Of a stretch of DNA of 64,000 bases, positions 26,426 through 35,003 are shown piece after piece. The stretch comes from Coxiellaceae bacterium (GTDB taxonomy: Bacteria; Pseudomonadota; Gammaproteobacteria; Coxiellales; Coxiellaceae), in the NCBI GenBank assembly GCA_011523685.1, contig WTGG01000022.1, forward strand, positions 54,042 through 118,041, read 5' to 3'. A model generated the notes under the pieces. The model ran no database searches. It worked only from the letters and a program-made list of their open reading frames with translations, and was not told the DNA's origin. A program made the position numbers and the translations under genes. Within the stretch, counting starts at the first letter, position 1; the number at the start of each line of letters is the position of its first letter.

Positions 26426-26728
26426 CTAGTCAGAATTACTATCTTCTTCAGATAACCATTCAGTTAATGCACCAATGATTTTTTGTGCTTGATCATTACT
26501 GGATATGTTAAACTTTGACTTAGCTTGATATACACCGTTACGTTTCTGATAACGACGAATGGTATACTTAACTGGTGTGTACGCATTCTTACCATTATCC
26601 CAACTTTGAAATTTAAAGATCACGGTTGCCCAAGCACCTTTGGTTAGAATTTTTTTATCTAACTCTTTCACAGTTTCCAAGTCGCCTTCCGTATAGGAAA
26701 CGGTTAGATCTTCAACATTTTCAGACAT
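26426..26728 (-). CDS. Conserved-looking small soluble protein, unknown
   Basis: A 100-residue cytosolic protein without motif that I can name. The middle (about residues 31-72) is beta-rich with basic and aromatic residues (VIFKFQSWDNG, YTIRRYQKRNGVY), flanked by acidic ends and a C-terminal helix, the look of a small nucleic-acid or protein-binding domain. AAGGAG precedes the ATG by about six bases. It follows mdh by 27 bases on the same strand and ends at a strong hairpin, so it is probably the last gene of the nudE-cysQ-mdh unit. Confidence 0.7.
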   Translation of the reverse strand: MSENVEDLTVSYTEGDLETVKELDKKILTKGAWATVIFKFQSWDNGKNAYTPVKYTIRRYQKRNGVYQAKSKFNISSNDQAQKIIGALTEWLSEEDSNSD

Positions 26729-26755
26729 TTTTAGCTCCTTACTATCAATAGAAAT

Positions 26756-27745
26756 TTATTCAATTAAACCTAGCTCTTGCACAGCTTTTTTCTCTTGACG
26801 TAACTCGTCTAATGTCCGTTGAAACTTTTCTTGACCGAAAGCAGCATGCTCTATACCTTCTACCACTTCAACAACACCGGATGTTGTTTTACATGGGAAG
26901 GAGAAAATTAAACCTTCGTCGACACCATACTGACCCTGCGAACAACAGCACATCGAATAATGATCACCCGCTGGTGTATCATGGTGCAAAGCGGCCAATC
27001 CATCGACAACACCATTTGCAGCAGAGGCGGCAGAAGATGCTCCGCGTGCGGCAATCACTGCAGCACCACGTTGTTGTACAGTTTCTATGAATGTTGTTTG
27101 TAACCACGCTTCATCAGCAATGACATCCATAACAGGCTGGCCTTTAATCCTTGCATGATAAAAATCAGGGTACTGTGTAGCAGAGTGATTACCCCAAATG
27201 GTCATATGACTGACATCGGTTACATCAACACCCGCCTTCATCGCCAATTGTGCTGTTGCACGATTTTGATCTAGCATTGTCATTGCAAAAAACTGCGAAC
27301 GCGGTACATCAGGGGCGTGGTGCATTGCAATCAGTGCATTCGTGTTACATGGGTTTCCAACTACCAATATTTTAACATCACTGGCAGCAGCGGCATTAAT
27401 AGCTGCACCCTGCTCTTTAAAGATAGCACCATTTTTTTCCAGTAAATCAGATCGCTCCATTCCTTTCTTACGAGGAAACGAACCAATCAGTGCTGCGTAA
27501 TTCACACCATCCATAGCCTCTTTAGCATCAGCAGTGACTCGCAACCCCTTCAATGTTTTAAAAGCACAATCATTGAGCTCCATCACCACACCTTCTAGAG
27601 CGGGCAATGCTGGTTCAATTTCTAATAAATTAAGTTCTACATCGACATCAGGACCAAACACTTGACCACTGGCTAAACGAAACAATAATGCATAACCAAT
27701 TTGACCCGCTGCACCTGTCACAGCAACACGAACACGTTGACTCAT
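26756..27745 (-). CDS. mdh: Malate dehydrogenase (NAD, cytosolic type)
   Basis: Interconverts malate and oxaloacetate in the TCA cycle. The 329-residue protein is of the lactate/malate dehydrogenase family, type 2 (cytosolic-like): [14 protein letters not shown] nucleotide-binding start, [15 protein letters not shown] loop, VVGNPCNTN and the catalytic His in WGNHSATQ. The ATG forms an ATGA overlap with the cysQ stop, and the AGGAGAGGA site lies inside the cysQ 3' end. Confidence 0.97.
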   Translation of the reverse strand: MSQRVRVAVTGAAGQIGYALLFRLASGQVFGPDVDVELNLLEIEPALPALEGVVMELNDCAFKTLKGLRVTADAKEAMDGVNYAALIGSFPRKKGMERSDLLEKNGAIFKEQGAAINAAAASDVKILVVGNPCNTNALIAMHHAPDVPRSQFFAMTMLDQNRATAQLAMKAGVDVTDVSHMTIWGNHSATQYPDFYHARIKGQPVMDVIADEAWLQTTFIETVQQRGAAVIAARGASSAASAANGVVDGLAALHHDTPAGDHYSMCCCSQGQYGVDEGLIFSFPCKTTSGVVEVVEGIEHAAFGQEKFQRTLDELRQEKKAVQELGLIE

Positions 27746-28563
27746 ATTCCTCTCCTAATTTGTTCTAATTCACGCAGACAATCCTCAAACTGCTCTGCTC
27801 GGCTTACCGCCAGAAAATGGGGATTTCGTAATGATTCTCGCGCGTTATACTGCAATGGATTGCCACCAAAATCAAGCACAGCACCACCGACTTCTTCTAA
27901 TATAATTTGACCAGCAGCCACATCCCACTCAGAAGTAGGACCTACTTTTGGATAAGCATGAGCAAGACCTTGCGCCACGAGACCAAACTTTAATGCACTA
28001 TAATACGGCTGCCATGTAGCATTAGATAATTCAGTAAGGCGAGCTAACCAATGCGAATCACGCACATGACCTGTTACCCAACTTCTTTGCGGCTGTATCG
28101 GCACTGGCCGCCGTAAAATTGTCCGTTTGCCTCGTACTTCCATGAAAGCACCATGCCCTTTCATAGCGGCATAACATAATTGTTTAGCTGGCGCATAAAT
28201 CACCCCCAAAACAGGGCAGTGACGATGAATCAGTGCCACATTAATGCAATATTCATCGGTATTCTCAATCAACCCTTTAGTGCCATCAATGGGGTCAATA
28301 CACCAAAACCACTCCCAATGCTGACGTATTGAAAAATCAGGGGTTGGAGTTTCCTCTGAAATTATGGGGATATCTGGGAAACAAGAAGACCATCGTCTTT
28401 GCATCCAATGATCTAACTGCTCATCTGCCTGAGTAACCGGTGTTGAATCAGGCTTAACCTGCACACTTAATGCTTTATCTTGACATAATAACGTCATTAA
28501 GTATTCACCAGCAGCGTAAACGTGTTGCGATACAGATTCTAGCAATGCCTTATTAAGCTGCAC
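27742..28563 (-). CDS. cysQ: 3'(2'),5'-bisphosphate nucleotidase CysQ
   Basis: Removes 3'-phosphoadenosine 5'-phosphate by hydrolysis to AMP, recycling the by-product of sulfate assimilation and sulfotransfer. The inositol-monophosphatase fold is shown by SEET (metal Glu), DPIDGTKG (metal Asp residues) and near the C-terminus SEWDVAAG. CysQ-type spacing and length (about 273 residues) fit best. A GTG start at 28563 is preferred: GGAGG lies just upstream and the longer frame to 28614 would lie wholly inside nudE. It overlaps nudE by 11 bases and mdh by 4. Confidence 0.88.
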   Translation of the reverse strand: MQLNKALLESVSQHVYAAGEYLMTLLCQDKALSVQVKPDSTPVTQADEQLDHWMQRRWSSCFPDIPIISEETPTPDFSIRQHWEWFWCIDPIDGTKGLIENTDEYCINVALIHRHCPVLGVIYAPAKQLCYAAMKGHGAFMEVRGKRTILRRPVPIQPQRSWVTGHVRDSHWLARLTELSNATWQPYYSALKFGLVAQGLAHAYPKVGPTSEWDVAAGQIILEEVGGAVLDFGGNPLQYNARESLRNPHFLAVSRAEQFEDCLRELEQIRRGI

Positions 28564-29098
28564 ACACCCTCCGATACAGATAAAACAAAGCCGCAATACT
28601 GCGCGCACCGACAAAATCCGGCTGCTCTAATAAACTCTCTAAGTGATCTAACGGCCAACGCACAACTTCTAATGATTCAGGCTCATCCCCTTGTAACTGC
28701 TTTAAATATAGATCTTCAGCCAACACCAAATAAGACTGCGCTGAAGAATAACTGGGTGAAATAGCGGTTTGTTTTAAAACCGTTAATGCTTTTGCGCCAT
28801 GCCCCACTTCTTCCATTAACTCTCGATTGGCCGCCTCTTCAGGGGTTTCTCCCGTGTCTATTCTACCTGCAGGAAATTGTAACGTGTATTGCTCCAAACC
28901 AACCGCATATTCACGAACCAAGAGCACTTCATTATTGATCACAGGAATAATAATAACCGAACAATTCGAAGCACCCGCAAATCGCTCATACTCTCGTTGC
29001 TCGCCATTAGAAAACTGCAAGTGCACGTTCTCCACTGTGAACAAATTTGTGCTCGCAACAGTTGATGTATCGATAATCTTAGGTAATGTTTTTTTCAA
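28553..29098 (-). CDS. nudE: ADP-compound hydrolase NudE (Nudix)
   Basis: A Nudix pyrophosphatase acting on ADP-ribose, NADH and Ap3A-type substrates. The 181-residue protein has a complete Nudix box starting at GRIDTGETPEEAANREL and ending MEEVG, with the correct Gx5Ex7REUxEExGU spacing. The preceding LQFPAG is typical of ADP-ribose-type enzymes. It is the first gene of the nudE-cysQ-mdh unit, with nudE and cysQ adjacent as in other gammaproteobacteria. Confidence 0.9.
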   Translation of the reverse strand: MKKTLPKIIDTSTVASTNLFTVENVHLQFSNGEQREYERFAGASNCSVIIIPVINNEVLLVREYAVGLEQYTLQFPAGRIDTGETPEEAANRELMEEVGHGAKALTVLKQTAISPSYSSAQSYLVLAEDLYLKQLQGDEPESLEVVRWPLDHLESLLEQPDFVGARSIAALFYLYRRVCAA

Positions 29099-29137
29099 CC
29101 CACTTCCTTGTCGTATAACTAAAAAAATACAATAAAA

Positions 29138-29968
29138 CTAGGCTGGTTGGATAATTACCGTGGTGCCTAGTTCAGCAAACTCTTCGTTTAACCATTTTGC
29201 ATCGTCGTAAAATAAGCGCACACAACCTTGGCTATGATTATAAAAGCCTGCCAACGTTGAACCATGGATCGCAAACCCTTTGTAAAAGTGCATACAATAA
29301 GGCATCGATGCTCCGCCTCGAGTTTCTAGGGGATAGGTATGCGAGATACAGGCTTTTCCTTGCTTACGATAGACTTTAAAAGTTCCAACCACGGTTTTAC
29401 AGGACTTAGATGATGACTCCGGACAAATTGAGGCCCCACTAGTTACAGGCCCCCAATACACTAATTTTCCGGTATTATCATATGCACCAAATGCATACAT
29501 CCCTAAATTAACGACAAGCTCTTTGTGACCCGTTGGCTTTCTGTAATAAGGCATTGGAGAAAGTGACATGTAGTTAAGCTGATTCGTATTATTAGGCACC
29601 ACCACCCAGCTGAGATAGGATAACGCTACATTTGTGCGATTTAGCCGCATGATGATTTGCCGTTCGGAATAATCCGGCCATAAACTCGCCCAAGAATCAC
29701 CTGGCTTAACCGATCGACAGTGATACCCTGGCAGATGACAGAGTTGCTGAGCGTAGTGTGGCGACGCTTCTAGCGTATGTTCATTAGCATAGAGTAATGG
29801 ATTGATATAATCGCTGGTGAAATTTTGTGTCGACTGCGTCATTGCCAGCACGTGAGACTGCTCTGGCGCAGGGTATTGCTGCCATGGAGAAGCTGATTGC
29901 TCGGCATGAAGCGACAACACTGAACACCCCATCATAAAACACACAAACACTGACAACATCTTATACAT
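29138..29968 (-). CDS. L,D-transpeptidase (YkuD) with signal peptide
   Basis: A periplasmic cysteine transpeptidase that forms 3-3 crosslinks or attaches proteins to peptidoglycan. From MYKMLSVF it has a signal peptide of about 22 residues. A LysM-like segment near residues 80-120 (VKPGDSWASLWP) precedes the YkuD domain (about 150-275), with the catalytic pattern of an HG (HGSTLAGF) followed by SQGCVRL, where Cys is the nucleophile. The ATG at 29968 is preferred over an upstream TTG (29992) because it starts the signal peptide. Confidence 0.9.
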   Translation of the reverse strand: MYKMLSVFVCFMMGCSVLSLHAEQSASPWQQYPAPEQSHVLAMTQSTQNFTSDYINPLLYANEHTLEASPHYAQQLCHLPGYHCRSVKPGDSWASLWPDYSERQIIMRLNRTNVALSYLSWVVVPNNTNQLNYMSLSPMPYYRKPTGHKELVVNLGMYAFGAYDNTGKLVYWGPVTSGASICPESSSKSCKTVVGTFKVYRKQGKACISHTYPLETRGGASMPYCMHFYKGFAIHGSTLAGFYNHSQGCVRLFYDDAKWLNEEFAELGTTVIIQPA

Positions 29969-30089
29969 ACTGGTACCGCACACTTTCTTCAAATGATTGG
30001 CATTATTCCATATTTACAAGCTAATCAACACCATTTACAAGCAAATATCCCTTGTTAAGTGAGGATTTAAACCCTACACTGTCGACCTT

Positions 30090-31241
30090 ATGATCAAAGC
30101 TTCATCAATCCCACTCAGTCTCTACATCCATTTCCCATGGTGCACACAAAAGTGCCCTTATTGTGACTTCAACTCTCACACCTTACGCACCCCGATTGAT
30201 GAAACTGGCTACCTGAGATCACTCGTTGAAGATGCAACACAGCAAGTCTCTTGGGCAAATGGTCGGTCGATACGCACACTATTTCTTGGTGGAGGAACGC
30301 CGAGCTTAATGTCTGTTGAGACACTCAACCAACTCATCACAACGCTTAAGACACGCTTCACTTTTGATAAGAATATTGAAATCACCATGGAATGCAATCC
30401 AGGAAGTCTTACGCGTGACTATCTATCCGCTCTATCACAGACACCCATCAACCGACTCTCTATCGGTGTACAAAGCTTTGATGCTCACCAACTCCAACAA
30501 CTAGGACGCATTCATAACCCACTCCAAGCTCACCAAGCCATTCAAAGTGCATTGGACGCAGGGTTTAAACGCATCAACATTGACTTAATGCACGGTCTCT
30601 CCCATCAAACGCCACTACAAGCCTGTCATGATTTACAGCAAGCCTTACAATACCCGCTTGAACACCTATCTTGGTATCAACTCACTATCGAACCCAACAC
30701 CTATTTTCACCACCACCCGCCCCCACAACCTGACCATGACACCCTGTTTGAGATTCAACAACAAGGACAAGCTCTTTTACATCAGCATGGGTTCAACGGG
30801 TATGAAATTTCCGCCTATGAAAAAAATCATCAAGCTTGCCGGCATAACATCAATTACTGGGAATTTGGCGACTACCTAGGTATTGGCGCTGGCGCACATG
30901 GTAAAATTACTCATTCAGAAACAGGCAGTATTTTTCGTTATTGGAACATCAAACATCCAAAACGATACCTGCAAGCGCAAGCACCCTATCAACAATCTAT
31001 AAAAACATTACACCCTAATCAGCTACCTGAAGAATACATGATGAATGCCTTACGCCTAAAGCGACCCTGCTCACTAGCAGCCTTTGAAGAACGCACCGGA
31101 CTTTCTCGTCAACACATTGAGAGCACACTACAACACCTCCATCAAGAGCAACTCATTACACGAGATCCTGACAACTTTTCATTAACTGATTTAGGCGAGC
31201 GATTTACAGATAACGTAGTGATGGCATTTCTTAATACCTAA
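30090..31241 (+). CDS. hemW: Radical SAM heme chaperone HemW
   Basis: Long annotated as oxygen-independent coproporphyrinogen oxidase, but this 380-residue form binds and transfers heme. The radical SAM cluster motif is CTQKCPYC (near residue 18), followed by FLGGGTPSL and IGVQSF. The C-terminal HemN-like domain ends near GERFTDNVVMAFL. It lacks the N-terminal extension of true HemN. It is monocistronic here and not beside rdgB. No good ribosome binding site precedes the ATG. Confidence 0.93.
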   Translation: MIKASSIPLSLYIHFPWCTQKCPYCDFNSHTLRTPIDETGYLRSLVEDATQQVSWANGRSIRTLFLGGGTPSLMSVETLNQLITTLKTRFTFDKNIEITMECNPGSLTRDYLSALSQTPINRLSIGVQSFDAHQLQQLGRIHNPLQAHQAIQSALDAGFKRINIDLMHGLSHQTPLQACHDLQQALQYPLEHLSWYQLTIEPNTYFHHHPPPQPDHDTLFEIQQQGQALLHQHGFNGYEISAYEKNHQACRHNINYWEFGDYLGIGAGAHGKITHSETGSIFRYWNIKHPKRYLQAQAPYQQSIKTLHPNQLPEEYMMNALRLKRPCSLAAFEERTGLSRQHIESTLQHLHQEQLITRDPDNFSLTDLGERFTDNVVMAFLNT

Positions 31242-31250
31242 AACTGTCCA

Positions 31251-31781
31251 TCATGCATGAGAAGCAGACATAGAACGCTGCTGAAATTGTTCTTGATCTA
31301 GTTTTTTAAGTTGACTATCTAACTGTGCTGATACAGAAGCTATTTGACGCAAAGAAGGAATAAACTCCGGACGCGTTTGACCAAAACTATTAGGGTCCGC
31401 CGTCCAATGTTGAACAAGCGATGCTAGCTTCATTGGTAGTAATCGACCCTGACTATCCGATATGCTTGCAGCTGCCTTAGCCATTCGTTCTATCTGTGAT
31501 TCCGTCAAGCCTGAATATTCATCAGACGTGTATTTTTCTTGAAAAAAAGAATTTTCAGCATCTTCAATATGTTTAACTAACGCTGTCGATCGATTGATGT
31601 ATTCACGATAGTTTTCATTCATTAATAAGCCATGCAATCCTTCCAATTCCCGGTATAAATCATCAAACATCGGCCCACCTTCAGGTCCTGCCACAGAAAG
31701 CCCACTGGATCGTTTGCAGCTTCTCATTACAGCAGCGTTGAATTGATGTTGGGATTGAGATGACTTTTGAGAAAAAAACAT
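31251..31781 (-). CDS. Orphan helical protein, unknown
   Basis: Unrecognised 176-residue soluble protein, predicted almost entirely helical, with a Ser/Gln-rich N-terminus and a Gln/Ser-rich C-terminus. No motif, signal peptide or membrane segment. It ends convergently 9 bases from hemW and starts about 190 bases from the start of the divergent MFS gene. AGAG lies a few bases upstream of the ATG. It resembles the other orphan genes of the window in composition. Confidence 0.6.
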   Translation of the reverse strand: MFFSQKSSQSQHQFNAAVMRSCKRSSGLSVAGPEGGPMFDDLYRELEGLHGLLMNENYREYINRSTALVKHIEDAENSFFQEKYTSDEYSGLTESQIERMAKAAASISDSQGRLLPMKLASLVQHWTADPNSFGQTRPEFIPSLRQIASVSAQLDSQLKKLDQEQFQQRSMSASHA

Positions 31782-31970
31782 AGTGTACTCTGTTTGTGAT
31801 GATCATGAATCGGCGGATGATAATAAATTTTAATATTGATGTCTCACAATGATTAGTAAGTAATATTCTCTTAAGACATGCATAACACTCACAATTTCGC
31901 ATCATGCCTCAGCGCTCATACCATGTATTGCACTTGCCTTGAACCCAAACATCAGCGTAAAATCCGCGGC

Positions 31971-33218
31971 ATGAAATCATCCAACTCATCTATCACCACA
32001 CAGGGCCTAATTGCCTACATTTTAGCCACGTTGTTTCTATTGTATGAAATGGCGATTCAATCATCGCCCAGCATTATGGCCGCCCCCATTATGCAAGAAC
32101 TGCATCTAAATGCAGCCATTTTTGGCACAGCCATGGGTGTGTATTTTTACAGTTACACCCTCATGCAAATACCTGCCGGCTTATTGTTCGACCGAGTATC
32201 GATTCGCTTATTACTCATGCTTGCTATTGGTTTATGTATATTAGGCAACTTATTATTCGCAACCACTCATGAAGCACTCTGGTTAGGCGTTGCTCGCATT
32301 ATTATCGGAATGGGTTCAGCTTTTTCCTTTATTGCCGTACTCGTCATCGCCGATCACTGGTTCCCCAGTCGACGTTTTGCACTGCTCGTAGGTATCGCGC
32401 AGTTAGTCGCAGCCATTGGTGCCATGAGTGGAGAACTACCTTTATCATTCCTACTCAATCATGCTGGCTGGCGTCACGCTTGTACGATACTAGCAGGCAT
32501 TGGCGTATTACTTGCCCTCGGTGTATTCATCGTGATTCGTGATCAGCGCTCTAAAATACCCGCCACAGAACAAGCACGAGTGAGCACGTCATTACTCACC
32601 ATCATGCGCAACCCACAGACCTTATGGGTGGGCTTTTATGCCTTTACCTCATGGGCACCCATCGCCTTATTTGCTGAACTCTGGGGTGTGCCTTACTTGA
32701 TGGATCGCTTTCATGTCACCAACGTTATCGCCTCAACATGCACCGCAATGATCTGGTTAGCTCTAGCACTAGCGAGCCCTTATCTAGGTTGGTACTCCAA
32801 TCGCATTGGCAAACGCTGTTCGTTATTACAATGGAATTCCATTATTGGTCTAGTGTGCAGCACCCTGATTTTATTTATCACACCCCAATCGCTCATCATC
32901 AATGCTATTTTATTGTTAGGTATTGGTATTGCTGGAGCCGGACAGATCCTCACCTTTGCGGTAGTGAAAGACATTAACCATCCTCAGCATCTTGCAACAG
33001 CGATTGGCTTCAACAACATGGCCGTGGTTGTCGGTGGCGCTATTTTCCAACCGTTAGTCGGCCTGCTCTTACAATGGCATACCACACATCATGGCTCAGG
33101 AATAACATCTGTCTATAGCCTTGAAGATTATACTTTTGCACTGACAGCTATCCCGTTTTGCTATATTGGAGGATGGCTTGTGAGCCGCTATAAAATTCAA
33201 GAAACTGACTGCATGTAA
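31971..33218 (+). CDS. Major facilitator superfamily transporter
   Basis: A 12-helix inner-membrane porter; 415 residues from this start. The first helix block (YEMAIQSSPSIMA), the loop 2-3 motif FDRVSIR after PAGLL, and GMGSAFSF in helix 4 are typical. Substrate cannot be deduced; the family includes amino acid and phosphate-ester porters in Legionella relatives. The start MKSSNSS is chosen because it leaves a short polar N-terminus; the frame is open from 31878. ridA follows 28 bases after the stop, possibly co-transcribed. Confidence 0.85.
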   Translation: MKSSNSSITTQGLIAYILATLFLLYEMAIQSSPSIMAAPIMQELHLNAAIFGTAMGVYFYSYTLMQIPAGLLFDRVSIRLLLMLAIGLCILGNLLFATTHEALWLGVARIIIGMGSAFSFIAVLVIADHWFPSRRFALLVGIAQLVAAIGAMSGELPLSFLLNHAGWRHACTILAGIGVLLALGVFIVIRDQRSKIPATEQARVSTSLLTIMRNPQTLWVGFYAFTSWAPIALFAELWGVPYLMDRFHVTNVIASTCTAMIWLALALASPYLGWYSNRIGKRCSLLQWNSIIGLVCSTLILFITPQSLIINAILLLGIGIAGAGQILTFAVVKDINHPQHLATAIGFNNMAVVVGGAIFQPLVGLLLQWHTTHHGSGITSVYSLEDYTFALTAIPFCYIGGWLVSRYKIQETDCM

Positions 33219-33246
33219 ATGAGCTTATTCACAACCAGGAGTTATC

Positions 33247-33636
33247 ATGACCATTTCAAGTATTCATACCGATAATGCAGCTCAACCGATTGGTCCTTAT
33301 CAACAAGCTTGTAGCTTCAAAAACATACTGTGGACTTCAGGTCAAATAGGCCTACACCCCAAAACAGGTACACTAGCACAAGACCCTCAAGCACAAATTC
33401 AACAAGCACTGGATAATTGTCAAGCGATTCTTCAAGCTGGCAACAGTGACTGGCAACACGTCATTAAAGCAACGCTCTTTACCACAGACATGACCCTCGT
33501 ACCCCTCATCAACGACCTTTACACGACACGCCTTGGCAACCATCGGCCTGCGAGGAGCTGCGTCGAGGTTAGCCAGCTACCCAAAGGCGCCTGCTTTGAA
33601 ATTGAGCTCATTGCAACGCAAGAACCTAGAATGTAG
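33247..33636 (+). CDS. ridA: Reactive enamine/imine deaminase RidA
   Basis: Hydrolyses reactive 2-aminoacrylate and related enamines released by PLP enzymes. The 129-residue length is standard. Family features include QPIGPYQQA at the N-terminus, TSGQIG, and the substrate-binding Arg in RSCVEVSQLPKGA. AGGAG precedes the ATG. It overlaps the convergent GNAT-like gene by 11 bases at the 3' end. Confidence 0.95.
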   Translation: MTISSIHTDNAAQPIGPYQQACSFKNILWTSGQIGLHPKTGTLAQDPQAQIQQALDNCQAILQAGNSDWQHVIKATLFTTDMTLVPLINDLYTTRLGNHRPARSCVEVSQLPKGACFEIELIATQEPRM

Positions 33637-34561
33637 AGGACTGACTACTACTCCCATGTATCGAGCGACTGATTACAGAAACTGGAGAGTTTCTTTGATT
33701 CACCAGCTTCCACTCAGACTGACCTGCTGCTGGCTGATGAAAAAAATGATTCCTATCCTGAGAGACTGATAACAGATCTTTCAAACACCATCGATGCACC
33801 TCAATTGCTCGAATACTCTGATCACAAACTTCCTGTAATGCATCCATAATCATGGATTTCTCCCGCGATCCAGAACTCTTGCTCAGAAGCCCATATTGAG
33901 AATCAGCAGAACGAGAACAATCTAGAGTCTCTTTAGACATTTCCACTAATCGCCCTATTCTATCTGATGAACCACTACTCAACTGATCTAAAGCATCAAA
34001 ATCACTGGATGTACTTACATCAGAATCACTTCGCCGCATTTTTTGATGAAATGGATCTTGAATAGTAAAGCCTACCTTCTCATAAAACAGGGAGGCGATT
34101 AGTACAGACATAAGCTGCTGAGTTTTAAAGCCATGACAAACAGCATAATGATTAATGGCTTCAAAAATTTTTCGACCATCGCCCTGACCTCGTTGAACCG
34201 ATAAAACATTTTGTATATTTAGAATGCTAGCATTCAATACTTTTGAAACTTCTGCCAAAGCACCAATTTCACCAGCATCATTTTTTATATAGATTAAATC
34301 ACTACCAGAGGCAACTGATACCGCACAAAAGGCTAACATAGCCTTAGCGACATGCTTTACGTTCTGAGCATCACGAATCAACAAGTATTGTCTCTTAATC
34401 CTTTCAGCGATAAAAATGGGGGTGTTATGCTCAGTTAGCCAACGCTTCAATTGACTGTCATCCGGCAAGTGCAACCCAGCAAACTGGTCAATGGATTGAT
34501 GATTATGCGAGGACGAACAAAACACCGTTGGTAGTTCGCACTCATTTAGCGCTTGTTCCAT
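33626..34561 (-). CDS. Orphan GNAT-like acetyltransferase domain protein
   Basis: A 311-residue protein of no known group, but residues of about 100-170 fit a GNAT core: a beta-strand ending LSVQRGQGDGRKIFEAIN (acetyl-CoA pyrophosphate loop Q/RxxGxG) and then FYEKVGF (typical of GNAT beta5). The C-terminal half is Ser/Asp/Arg-rich, low in complexity and likely disordered, with a final helical part. No signal peptide. The ATG at 34561 has GAGG eight bases upstream; a TTG at 34579 does not. The upstream region holds a TTAA-N7-TTAA repeat. A modifying effector is possible but unproven. Confidence 0.6.
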   Translation of the reverse strand: MEQALNECELPTVFCSSSHNHQSIDQFAGLHLPDDSQLKRWLTEHNTPIFIAERIKRQYLLIRDAQNVKHVAKAMLAFCAVSVASGSDLIYIKNDAGEIGALAEVSKVLNASILNIQNVLSVQRGQGDGRKIFEAINHYAVCHGFKTQQLMSVLIASLFYEKVGFTIQDPFHQKMRRSDSDVSTSSDFDALDQLSSGSSDRIGRLVEMSKETLDCSRSADSQYGLLSKSSGSREKSMIMDALQEVCDQSIRAIEVHRWCLKDLLSVSQDRNHFFHQPAAGQSEWKLVNQRNSPVSVISRSIHGSSSQSSTF

Positions 34562-34626
34562 TATTTTGACCTCATACAACTAAAAAAGTAATGATTGATA
34601 ATTGATTCGCACTATAACAATCTAAA

Positions 34627-34643
34627 ATTAATGAAATCTTAAA
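34627..34643. promoter_or_regulatory. PmrA-like direct repeat
   Basis: TTAA cores at 34628-34631 and 34639-34642, seven bases apart. It lies about 65 bases upstream of the GNAT-like gene (minus strand) and about 15 before the small plus-strand frame. On the minus strand TATAGT follows after 11 bases. Confidence 0.35.
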
Positions 34644-34656
34644 TAATCAATGAATA

Positions 34657-34914
34657 ATGATATCGTGTGAATACTATGGCCAACTCATCCAATCGCTCGC
34701 TCATCTTATCGATACTCAACCAGAAGATACGAATAAAATAAACGCAGCACTGTCATTGACACGTCACGCAGCAACAAAAGCATACTCATACACAAATACA
34801 CTTACATCACGCAGATCCATGCTATTACTCATTAATGTTGTCAAAACAGACCTCCATTCAACAATAAATTATGCCCATAACCAATTAATTATTATCAATT
34901 TTTTGACAATCTGA
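34657..34914 (+). CDS. Possible small protein, low confidence
   Basis: An 85-residue frame without recognised motif, basic and helical in the middle with an Ile/Leu-rich end. No ribosome binding site is visible. It lies between the divergent GNAT-like gene and the LRR gene; if it is not real, 34580-35003 is a 420-base intergenic stretch whose only other element is the TTAA repeat. Confidence 0.3.
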   Translation: MISCEYYGQLIQSLAHLIDTQPEDTNKINAALSLTRHAATKAYSYTNTLTSRRSMLLLINVVKTDLHSTINYAHNQLIIINFLTI

Positions 34915-35003
34915 CTACCCCCCTCCTCGCAATGCTCATAAATTGCACTATACTTACAGTGAGGGTAAATAATTACTCTTAGGTAAGGCAAAAGGAGATA
35001 TTC

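Noticed and set aside
30054-30074. TTAA repeat upstream of hemW and the L,D-transpeptidase
   Set aside because: The spacing is eight bases, and the flanking genes are housekeeping.
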